From SICU01 sp964408235 (GTDB lineage: Archaea; Nanobdellota; Nanobdellia; Pacearchaeales; GW2011-AR1), in assembly GCA_964408235.1 (NCBI GenBank), contig CAYOYN010000005.1:1-53288 (forward strand): a stretch of DNA of 53,288 nucleotides. The letters run 5' to 3'. The position numbers were made by a program, and so were the translations under genes. Below are positions 6,664-12,490 of the stretch, piece after piece. The notes beneath the pieces were generated by a model. It ran no database searches. It had not been told where the DNA came from and saw nothing but the letters and a program-made list of their open reading frames with translations. The number at the start of each line of letters is the position of its first letter. Position 1 is the first letter of the stretch.

Positions 6664-7056
6664 ATGGTACTCAAATTAATATCTGCTACAACTGCTAAAC
6701 CTGGTACAACTGTGCTATGGGATGGAGTTGCATGTGTTGTTAGATCAAACGACCAAAGTAAGACTGGAAAACACGGAAGTATGAAGTGTAGAATGGAAGT
6801 CGTTGGATTATTTGACCATAAGAAAAGAATCGGAGTATTACCTGGAAGCGAATCTCTTGAAGTTCCTAGTGTTGAAAAGAAGAGAGCTCAAGTCTTAAGT
6901 GTAGAGGGAGATATGGTAAGCATAATGGATTTAGAGAATTTTGAAAATTTCAGCATACCATATGATGATGAATTAAAAGATCAATTAGCTCCTGAACAGC
7001 AAGTAGAATACTGGGATGTTGAAGGCAAGAGAGTTGTAATGAGGATCTTTACATAA
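6664..7056 (+). CDS. eif5a: Translation initiation factor aIF5A (hypusine-containing EF-P homologue)
   Basis: This 130-residue protein has the aIF5A two-domain form. An N-terminal SH3-like domain carries the hypusination loop (SKTGKHGS, Lys36 being the modified lysine), followed by a C-terminal OB-fold. The factor relieves ribosome stalling at polyproline and other hard sequences, which is relevant here because uL11 carries a Pro/Ala-rich tail. The open frame reaches 6553, but the TATA at 6635-6642 lies inside that extension and is 26 nt from ATG 6664, so 6664 is the start. It overlaps eL40 by one base (TAATG). Confidence 0.95.
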   Translation: MVLKLISATTAKPGTTVLWDGVACVVRSNDQSKTGKHGSMKCRMEVVGLFDHKKRIGVLPGSESLEVPSVEKKRAQVLSVEGDMVSIMDLENFENFSIPYDDELKDQLAPEQQVEYWDVEGKRVVMRIFT

Positions 7057-7229
7057 TGGGTACAAAACTTCCTGCAGCTCAAGTCAGGCTTTTCAAGAAT
7101 ATGTTTGTTTGTAAGAACTGCAACCAAAAAATGCGTTCAGAATCTTTGAAAGTAATTTCTAAGACAATAAAGTGTAGAAAATGTGGAAAACACGCATTCC
7201 GCACCTTAAGAATGAAGAAGACTAAATGA
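7056..7229 (+). CDS. rpl40e: Ribosomal protein eL40
   Basis: This 57-residue basic zinc-ribbon protein has Cys19/Cys22 (FVCKNCNQK) and Cys40/Cys43 (IKCRKCGKH) as metal ligands. The opening segment (LPAAQVRLFKNMFVCKNC) and closing segment (AFRTLRMKKTK) are those of archaeal eL40, which has no ubiquitin fusion. It is a large-subunit protein near the GTPase-associated centre. The start overlaps the aIF5A stop by one base, so it is probably translated by reinitiation. The gap of about 14 residues between the Cys pairs is wider than in many homologues. Confidence 0.88.
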   Translation: MGTKLPAAQVRLFKNMFVCKNCNQKMRSESLKVISKTIKCRKCGKHAFRTLRMKKTK

Positions 7230-7239
7230 GGATTGATGA

Positions 7240-8652
7240 ATGGCTAGTTTTATAGTGTACGACTTAATATTTTTAATTCTATTTGGAATTTTTGCATTTG
7301 TAATGCTTCACCGCGATAGAAAGAATTTGAAAAGACAAGGATGGATGTTCTTATACCACACTAAAGTCGGAATAGAATTGATGAAGTGGGGTGCTTCTAA
7401 ATTTGGAAAAATTTTAAGACCGTTGAGCTATGTAGTTATTACTTCCGGATATATTTTGATGTTTAGCATTTTATGGCTGATTTCAAGAACCGTTTGGACA
7501 TATGTTACATTACCAATTCCAGAACAATTGAAAAACTTACCCCCAATTGCTCCATTAATACCTTACTTCCCTAAATTGTTTAATTTAGAATCTGTTTTTC
7601 CACCTCTCTACTTTACCTATTTCTTAGTTGCTATTGCAGTCGTAACTATCTCTCATGAATTTGCTCATGGGTTGTTTGCTAAACTTTGGAATATAAAAGT
7701 TAAGACAACAGGACTTGCATTCTTTGGTCCTTTCTTTGGAGCTTTTGTAGAGCCGGATGAGAAGAAAATGGGTAAGGCGCCTAAACAACATCAACTCTCA
7801 ATTTTAGCTGCTGGAACTTTTGCTAACATAGTTATGTTTGTATTATTTGGATTAATATTATGGGCGTTTTTTGCATTTAGTTTCTCAGCTGATGGAGTAA
7901 TATTCAATGCCTATGCTCAAAGTGTGGTTAATGTTTCAGACATAACGCACATTGGAAATGTCTCAGTAACATCTATTGCTTTGATACCTTCAGTGGTTTC
8001 TGAAGGCCTAAATAGAGTTACCGCAAATGGAAAAACCTATTATGCACCTAAAGAGATTTTGAATGCTGAAGTTTTAGAAAATAATGAACAAGTGATCATG
8101 TTTGATGATGCTCCTGCAATAAGAGAAAATTTAGTTGGGGCAATTACTTCGATTGATGGAAAGGAAATTAATACGCAAGCAGACTTAAGTGAAGTATTAA
8201 ATTATGTAAGCCCCGGACAAACAGTAACAATAACTACAATTGATTCTGAAAAGATTCCTCACTCATATGAAATAACCCTTGGCGAAAAAAATGATAAAGC
8301 TTACTTAGGTATTGGATTTTATTCAAATCAAGGAGAGGGATTCAGAGGATTAATTGCAAAGGGAATCTCTAAGGTTAGAGACCCTAACGTTTACTATTCC
8401 CCAACATGGGATGGAGAATTTGCTCAATTCATATATGATATGTTGTGGTGGGTTGTAATAATTAATATTTTAGTTGCATTGATGAACATGCTTCCTGTTT
8501 CAATACTAGACGGTGGAAGATTCTTTTATCTAACAATATTAGGAATCACTGGAAGCGTCAAGTGGGCTAGAAGATTATATGGTTGGATGGGTTGGTTCAT
8601 ATTAGCATTGTTAGCCATAATGATGGGTAAGTGGTTTGTTAATTTATTCTAA
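7240..8652 (+). CDS. Site-2 protease-like membrane metalloprotease (M50) with PDZ domain
   Basis: This 470-residue multi-pass protein carries both zinc-site motifs of the M50 family: HEFAH (His139, Glu140, His143) and NMLPVSILDGGR (Asp424-Gly-Gly). A periplasmic-type region with a PDZ-like domain (about residues 285-360; LVGAITSIDGKEINTQADLS) lies between them. Membrane segments occur near 4-22, 62-85, 123-145, 190-215, 400-420 and 448-468. Such proteases cut substrates within the membrane, often to release regulators or clear signal-peptide remnants. It follows eL40 by 10 nt with a GAGG site upstream and may share the aIF5A transcript. The substrate cannot be inferred. Confidence 0.9.
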   Translation: MASFIVYDLIFLILFGIFAFVMLHRDRKNLKRQGWMFLYHTKVGIELMKWGASKFGKILRPLSYVVITSGYILMFSILWLISRTVWTYVTLPIPEQLKNLPPIAPLIPYFPKLFNLESVFPPLYFTYFLVAIAVVTISHEFAHGLFAKLWNIKVKTTGLAFFGPFFGAFVEPDEKKMGKAPKQHQLSILAAGTFANIVMFVLFGLILWAFFAFSFSADGVIFNAYAQSVVNVSDITHIGNVSVTSIALIPSVVSEGLNRVTANGKTYYAPKEILNAEVLENNEQVIMFDDAPAIRENLVGAITSIDGKEINTQADLSEVLNYVSPGQTVTITTIDSEKIPHSYEITLGEKNDKAYLGIGFYSNQGEGFRGLIAKGISKVRDPNVYYSPTWDGEFAQFIYDMLWWVVIINILVALMNMLPVSILDGGRFFYLTILGITGSVKWARRLYGWMGWFILALLAIMMGKWFVNLF

Positions 8653-8693
8653 AATTTAATTAAACTTATAATATTTGAATATTTTATATATGA

Positions 8694-8948
8694 ATGGTGC
8701 TTGATGACATTTCTTTAGTTTCTTTGAGAAGAAGATTGGAAAGAAAAGGCATGGATGATTGCCTTTTTGGGGTTGAAAAGGCTACATTAATTTTTCAAAG
8801 AGGAAACCCTATTGAAGAGGTGTATGTTGGAGGAATTTTAAATGAAGAATTATGGTATTCTTATGCATTGGATGAAAAAGGAAGATTAATGCCCCATATA
8901 GAAAGATTACATCTAGGGTTAGTATCAGATTACAAAATAATTAATTAA
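8694..8948 (+). CDS. Small soluble protein of unknown function
   Basis: This is an 84-residue protein without a recognised domain. Predicted structure alternates helix (residues 4-22) and strands (28-34, 41-48), and it contains ILNEELWYSYALDEKGRLMPH. No membrane segment, signal peptide or Cys cluster is present. A TATA-like CTTATAATA centred about 25 nt before the ATG supports a leaderless start. Its 3' end overlaps the convergent gene at 8941-9294 by 8 nt. Confidence 0.55.
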   Translation: MVLDDISLVSLRRRLERKGMDDCLFGVEKATLIFQRGNPIEEVYVGGILNEELWYSYALDEKGRLMPHIERLHLGLVSDYKIIN

Positions 8949-9294
8949 TAATTTCTACACCATTCTTTGTAAATACAACTAGGCGAATTCCTACTGGGAC
9001 GCTCAGTAATGCTGAAATTAAAGCCATATGCTCTTTGCCTGTTCCGGATGCAATTGAAACATGCGCATCAAAACCTACAAACTTAGTCCTCAATTTATTG
9101 ATAATATCTTCTTTTAATTCAACTAAAGGTTTTGAAGTGTCCACTTTAACAATATCTGCAGGTTTTGGAGAATTATATTCTTCGGAGGATTTTGATTTAA
9201 CAAGAATAATCTTTTCCCATTCGCCGTGATTAATTAAACCTGTTACTTGCCCCCAAGTTTCTTTATCATCTCCCAAAAATGCAACTAACTCCAT
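8941..9294 (-). CDS. Small Rossmann-like protein resembling a lone CARF domain
   Basis: This is a 117-residue single-domain alpha/beta protein. It opens with a strand and loop (MELVAFLGDDKETWGQ), continues with KIILVKSKSSEEY, and contains VSIASGTGKEHMALISALL (residues 79-97), then two strands (IRLVVFTKNGVEII). The small-residue loop before a helix resembles the ligand loop of CARF (CRISPR-associated Rossmann fold) domains such as those in Csa3 and Csm6. However, no effector domain, DNA-binding domain or CRISPR array accompanies it. It is divergent from a winged-helix gene that would provide a DNA-binding partner. The family assignment is tentative. Confidence 0.5.
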   Translation of the reverse strand: MELVAFLGDDKETWGQVTGLINHGEWEKIILVKSKSSEEYNSPKPADIVKVDTSKPLVELKEDIINKLRTKFVGFDAHVSIASGTGKEHMALISALLSVPVGIRLVVFTKNGVEIIN

Positions 9295-9352
9295 TTTACA
9301 ACTTTATGATTTGAAAGATTACATTTATAATGATTATGGTTATTGTATGATT
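9295..9352. promoter_or_regulatory. Divergent promoter with one shared TATA element
   Basis: TTTATAAT (9324-9331) is nearly palindromic. Its centre lies 25.5 nt before the ATG at 9353, the leaderless distance seen elsewhere in the window. On the other strand it lies 33.5 nt before the ATG at 9294, which would leave a leader of about 8 nt. No second TATA at the right distance is visible. Confidence 0.5.
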
Positions 9353-9802
9353 ATGGCTCGAGATGTACCTTTACACGAAATAACTCTTAGGAAATATGAA
9401 AAGCCATACGATTCTTCAAAACGAGAAATAATTAGGAAAATATGTTTGTCTCTTGGATTGTTACAGCCCGGGGACAGTAGAGATATTGTCGTAGATATTC
9501 TTTTAGCTCTTGAAGAAGCTCGCAAAGATAAAAAAGAATTGACTAGTTTTGAAGTTAGAGATATTGTTACACAAATGCGCCAACAAAACTCTCTCGAAAG
9601 TAAAGGAATCGCAGAAAGTAATATTCGTAGACAATTAAAACGCTTAAGGGATATTATGCTTATTGAAAAAAAGAATAATCTTTACAGAGTCGCGGAATTT
9701 GCAAGCTTGCACGATTTATTTGAACATAAAATTGAGAAGTTTTTGATCCCTCAGACAGTTCAAAGGATTAAAGAATATCTTCAGGTACTTGAAAAACAAT
9801 AA
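9353..9802 (+). CDS. Winged-helix DNA-binding protein, probable transcriptional regulator
   Basis: This protein has 149 residues if started at ATG 9353. The frame is open from 9311, but the TATA centre at 9327.5 favours 9353. The body is helical: KREIIRKICLSLGLL, DIVVDILLALEEARKDKKELTSFEVRDIV, then a basic recognition-like helix (ESNIRRQLKRLRDIMLIEKK) followed by a wing (NNLYRVAE). The C-terminal helix (HKIEKFLIPQTVQRIKEYL) may dimerise. The first 15 residues (DVPLHEITLRKYEKP) are distinctive, but I cannot name a family. It is divergent from the CARF-like gene and upstream of the stalk operon, whose promoter is separate. Confidence 0.6.
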   Translation: MARDVPLHEITLRKYEKPYDSSKREIIRKICLSLGLLQPGDSRDIVVDILLALEEARKDKKELTSFEVRDIVTQMRQQNSLESKGIAESNIRRQLKRLRDIMLIEKKNNLYRVAEFASLHDLFEHKIEKFLIPQTVQRIKEYLQVLEKQ

Positions 9803-9840
9803 ACGTAATACTTATAAACCCTCAAAATTAACCTAAAAAG

Positions 9841-9912
9841 TCATTAAACTACATCTTTGACTACCTGAATTTCTGGGAGTTGAAGCAGACTGTAGAAGAC
9901 ACAAAAAACACA
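9841..9912 (+). promoter_or_regulatory. Structured leader of the uL1-uL10-uL12 operon, candidate uL1 autoregulatory site
   Basis: The TATA TTATAAA (9812-9818) predicts transcription from about 9841, leaving a leader of about 72 nt. Bases 9855-9865 (CTTTGACTACC) pair with 9875-9885 (GGGAGTTGAAG) in an 11-bp stem with one A-G mismatch and two G-U pairs, closing a 9-nt loop. In Methanococcus, uL1 represses its own operon by binding an mRNA mimic of its 23S rRNA site that contains GGGAGUGAAG. The 3' arm here differs from that by a single inserted U. The resemblance is seen by eye; binding is inferred. Confidence 0.55.
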
Positions 9913-10533
9913 ATGGAATTGAAAGAAGCATTAAAGGAATTGAGAACAAGCGAAGAACGCAAGTTTGACCAAACAGTGGACTTAATTGTAAATCTAAAGG
10001 GAATGGATTTTCGTAAAACTAACTTGTCATTTGTAGTTAATGTTCCTAATAAATTCAAAGAAAAAACAGTATGTGCATTCTTGAATGAAAAAAGTGAACT
10101 TGTTTCAACAATCACTAAGCCAGAATTTGCTAGATTCGCAACTGACAAGAAAGCTCTTAAGGGTTTAGTAAAGAAATATGACTTTTTCATTGCTCACGGT
10201 TCACTGATGCCCTCTGTAGCTAGCACTTTCGGTAAAGTCTTAGGACCTACTGGAAAAATGCCAACCCCTGCTCTTGGAGTTATGATGAAAGATGGAGCTG
10301 AAGAAATCAAGAACATGATTGTTAAGATTTCAAAATCTGCTAAAATAAGAGTTAAAGACGCAAGCATCAAGATAGCTGTGGGTAAATTAAGCATGGATGA
10401 TTCCAAAATAATCGAAAATGCAAAATCAATCTATGAAGGAATAATTAACGCCTTACCTTTGAAATCAGATAACGTTAAGAAAGCTCTTGTTAAGTTGACA
10501 ATGAGTAAACCTGTAGAGGTGCAGATCAAATAA
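9913..10533 (+). CDS. rpl1: Ribosomal protein uL1
   Basis: This 206-residue protein is full length for archaeal uL1. It contains the two-domain pattern: RKFDQTVDLIVNLKGMDFRK near the start, the LGPTGKMPTPALG hinge loop and the C-terminal KIAVGKLSMDDSKIIENA. uL1 forms the mobile L1 stalk that moves E-site tRNA, and in archaea it can repress its own operon. The frame is open from TTG 9880, but that codon lies within the leader hairpin. ATG 9913 gives the normal length. There is no Shine-Dalgarno before it. The stop overlaps the uL10 start by one base. Confidence 0.93.
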   Translation: MELKEALKELRTSEERKFDQTVDLIVNLKGMDFRKTNLSFVVNVPNKFKEKTVCAFLNEKSELVSTITKPEFARFATDKKALKGLVKKYDFFIAHGSLMPSVASTFGKVLGPTGKMPTPALGVMMKDGAEEIKNMIVKISKSAKIRVKDASIKIAVGKLSMDDSKIIENAKSIYEGIINALPLKSDNVKKALVKLTMSKPVEVQIK

Positions 10534-11339
10534 TGGTTTCAAATAATTCTGAGAAAAAATTTGTATCTGTTGTTTCTGAAGCAAAGAAACAAGCAGTAAA
10601 GGATTTAGCTCACTTAATGAAGATGAATAGAACTGTCATGATTGCTTCATCTAGAGGATTACCTGGAAGACAATTTAACGAAATAAAAAAGAAGCTTAGA
10701 GGAATGGCTGAATTAAGGGTTGCAAAGAAAAGTGCAGTAACAAAGGCTATCGAGGCTACTGAAAAAGGCGGAGTTCAAAATTTAAAACAGCATATTGATG
10801 CAGATATCGTAATACTATTCTCTGATACTGAGCCATTTGAATTATCAAGCATTTTAATGGATTTCCAGAGCTCTAGAAGAGCTAAAACTGGAGACATTGC
10901 ACCTAATGACATTGAAGTTGAACCTGGCCCAACAGACTTGGTTGCAGGACCTGCAATTTCAGAGTTATCTGGAGTAGGTTTGAAGGTAAAAGTTACAGAT
11001 GGAAAATTAGAAATCATAAAGGGAGCCATTGTTGCTAAACAAGGGGAACCTATAAAGGCAAATGTAGCCTCAGTACTTTCAAAGTTAAATGTAAGCCCAA
11101 TGAAAGTTGGATTCATACCAGTTGTTGCTTATGATTCTAAAGAAGATAAAGTATATTCTAACTTAGTTATTGATAAAGTTGGAACACTTGAAAGTTTAAG
11201 AGATTGTGTAGCAAAGGCGCTTGGATTTGCAATTAACATCAAATTCCCAACTGAAAAGACTATTGGATACTTCATTGCTAAGGCTGGGCGCGAAGAAAAA
11301 GCCCTTATGAAACTTATAACCGCAAAGGAGGGTCAATAA
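10533..11339 (+). CDS. rpl10: Ribosomal protein uL10 (P0), C-terminally shortened
   Basis: Residues 1-110 are the rRNA-binding domain (TVMIASSRGLPGRQFNEIKKKLRG). They are followed by the archaeal insertion domain (about 110-200) and one stalk helix (about 220-262; KALGFAINIKFPTEKTIGYF) that holds uL12 dimers. At 268 residues it is about 70 shorter than typical archaeal P0. The later uL12-binding helices and the acidic tail ending in LFG are absent. The end is clean: the stop directly abuts the uL12 ATG with no remnant, so this is not a frameshift. The stalk here probably carries fewer uL12 dimers than in other archaea. Confidence 0.9.
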   Translation: MVSNNSEKKFVSVVSEAKKQAVKDLAHLMKMNRTVMIASSRGLPGRQFNEIKKKLRGMAELRVAKKSAVTKAIEATEKGGVQNLKQHIDADIVILFSDTEPFELSSILMDFQSSRRAKTGDIAPNDIEVEPGPTDLVAGPAISELSGVGLKVKVTDGKLEIIKGAIVAKQGEPIKANVASVLSKLNVSPMKVGFIPVVAYDSKEDKVYSNLVIDKVGTLESLRDCVAKALGFAINIKFPTEKTIGYFIAKAGREEKALMKLITAKEGQ

Positions 11340-11627
11340 ATGGAATACATCTACGGAGCTTTGTTATTGCATAAGCTTGGACATGCTGTTACAGAAGAAT
11401 CTTTGAAAAAAGTTATTCATGCTACAGGAAGCCAAGTTGATGAATCAAAGCTTAAAGCATTAATTGCTAGCTTGCATGGCGTTGATATTAGCGCTGAACT
11501 TGCAAATGCAAATGTTGCTGTAGCTGCACCTTCTGCTGGCGCTGCATCTGCTGCACCTGCAAAAGAAGAAAAGAAAGAAGAGAAACCTTCTGAATCTGCA
11601 GCTGGATTAGCATCATTATTCGGTTAA
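11340..11627 (+). CDS. rpl12: Ribosomal stalk protein uL12 (archaeal P1)
   Basis: This 95-residue protein is standard archaeal P1. The N-terminal helical dimerisation domain (MEYIYGALLLHKLGHAVTEE, residues 1-58) is followed by an Ala-rich hinge (60-75), a charged Lys/Glu stretch and the conserved factor-binding end AAGLASLFG. Pairs of uL12 bind uL10 and recruit elongation factors to the ribosome. It starts immediately after the uL10 stop; an upstream AGGAGG-like sequence within the uL10 end can serve as ribosome site. Confidence 0.95.
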   Translation: MEYIYGALLLHKLGHAVTEESLKKVIHATGSQVDESKLKALIASLHGVDISAELANANVAVAAPSAGAASAAPAKEEKKEEKPSESAAGLASLFG

Positions 11628-11628
11628 A

Positions 11629-11643
11629 TTTTTTATTTTATTT
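11629..11643 (+). terminator. Oligo-T terminator after uL12
   Basis: The uL12 stop codon is followed by a T-tract of the form TTTTTTATTTTATTT without a preceding GC-rich hairpin, the usual archaeal terminator type. It ends the uL1-uL10-uL12 transcript just before the scaffold gap. Confidence 0.55.
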
Positions 11644-11645
11644 AG

Positions 11646-11700
11646 TTAGCCGGATAAAGTTTTCTTAGTAAGACTTGCATTATTGGAAGGTTAGTTTTAC
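11646..11700 (+). repeat. Left copy of exact 55-bp direct repeat abutting the N gap
   Basis: This 55-bp sequence begins TTAGCCGGATAAAG and ends GGTTAGTTTTAC exactly at the first N. It is identical, base for base, to 11801-11855. A 7-bp hairpin (AAGTTTT/AAGACTT, one G-U) lies inside it, so it could be part of an RNA. The boundaries coincide exactly with the gap on both sides, which points to a shared assembly word, not biology. Confidence 0.95.
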
Positions 11701-11800
11701 NNNNNNNNNNNNNNNNNNNNNNNNNNNNNNNNNNNNNNNNNNNNNNNNNNNNNNNNNNNNNNNNNNNNNNNNNNNNNNNNNNNNNNNNNNNNNNNNNNNN
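11701..11800. other. Assembly gap of 100 N
   Basis: A run of exactly 100 N is a conventional placeholder of unknown length. Because the same 55 bp flanks both sides, the true gap is probably zero and the two contigs simply overlap. A real tandem copy of something longer cannot be excluded. Confidence 0.99.
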
Positions 11801-11855
11801 TTAGCCGGATAAAGTTTTCTTAGTAAGACTTGCATTATTGGAAGGTTAGTTTTAC
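11801..11855 (+). repeat. Right copy of exact 55-bp direct repeat abutting the N gap
   Basis: This is identical to 11646-11700 and starts on the first base after the gap. After 11855 the sequence continues with a GGAGG at 11856-11860 and no recognised gene before tRNA-Ser. Confidence 0.95.
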
Positions 11856-11975
11856 GGAGGATAGAAATGAGAATGAACTCTTGTTTAGTTATCTTTAAAC
11901 GTCAAAAATTAAAATTTTTTGGCTTAAAAGTTGTAAAGCAACTTTTAAATAAGAATAAAAAAGAGATATTTGTAA
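11856..11975 (+). other. Intergenic stretch with inverted repeat and tRNA promoter
   Basis: No supported gene lies here. A perfect 10-bp inverted repeat TTAAAAGTTG/CAACTTTTAA with a 5-nt loop spans 11924-11948. Its right arm overlaps the TATA-like CTTTTAAATAAG that sits about 26 nt before the tRNA-Ser 5' end. A short ATG frame at 11867 has a good GGAGG site but runs into the tRNA, so it is not called. Confidence 0.5.
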
Positions 11976-12057
11976 GCCGACATGGCACAATGGTACTGCG
12001 CTGGTCTTGAGAACCAGTTTCCTTCGGGATATCCCGGTTCGATTCCGGGTGTCGGCG
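11976..12057 (+). tRNA. tRNA-Ser (anticodon TGA)
   Basis: This folds as a class II tRNA of 82 nt. The acceptor is GCCGACA/TGTCGGC and the D-stem GCA/TGC. The anticodon stem CTGGT/ACCAG encloses loop CTTGAGA with anticodon TGA. A long variable arm (about 12000-12035 region, with a CTTCGGGAT-type hairpin) and T-arm CCCGG-TTCGATT-CCGGG follow. The long variable arm is the serine identity element. The discriminator is G, and no CCA is encoded. Confidence 0.95.
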
Positions 12058-12154
12058 TTCTTATGGAATCGAAGTACTCTCTAATTGACATTATCGGTAA
12101 ATCAAAATTTTACAAGCATTGAAGGCCTAGTTTGAACTTTTTCTTAAATTAGAA

Positions 12155-12436
12155 TTAATTACCAAAAAAACGAGAAAAGAAACCTTTCTTCTTTTCTACT
12201 TCAGGCATAATAGGTTCAATTCTTGGAGCAGGCACTGTGGATTGCATGCGCCTCACAGCTTCAGCAGATTCATAGGCAATTTCTTTCTCAGCTTGAACAA
12301 ATGCTTTTTCTACTTCCGACCTAGAAGTGCCTTGATTTATTAACATCCACTTTAAAGATTCCCTGTTGTATCCTTTCTTTAGATTCCTTTTTATGTAATT
12401 TACAGTGTTTGTTAAATAAGTCTCATCTTTTTTCAT
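12155..12436 (-). CDS. Small protein of unknown function with helical repeat-like N-terminus
   Basis: This is a 93-residue soluble protein. Residues 5-50 (YIKRNLKKGYNRESLKWMLINQGTSRSEVEKAF) fit a pattern seen in many small DPANN proteins: a helix, a GY turn, a helix ending in NQG-T/S and a third helix. It is possibly a three-helix UBA- or SHOCT-like bundle. A Pro-rich linker (PAPRIEPIMPEVE) precedes a basic end KKKGFFSRFFGN that could bind a membrane surface. A TATA-like GTTTTTATATC centred about 25 nt upstream supports a leaderless start. No partner is implied by its neighbours. Confidence 0.55.
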   Translation of the reverse strand: MKKDETYLTNTVNYIKRNLKKGYNRESLKWMLINQGTSRSEVEKAFVQAEKEIAYESAEAVRRMQSTVPAPRIEPIMPEVEKKKGFFSRFFGN

Positions 12437-12490
12437 AATTAATTCATTAGATTTTGATATAAAAACATTATGTTGCTCATGTGTTATTGA

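Noticed and set aside
9880..9912. TTG start for uL1
   Set aside because: It lies inside the leader hairpin with no properly spaced ribosome site; ATG 9913 gives the usual uL1 length.
11867..12010. 47-codon ATG frame with a GGAGG site at 11856-11860
   Set aside because: It ends inside tRNA-Ser, has no recognisable protein features, and lies right after the doubtful assembly gap.
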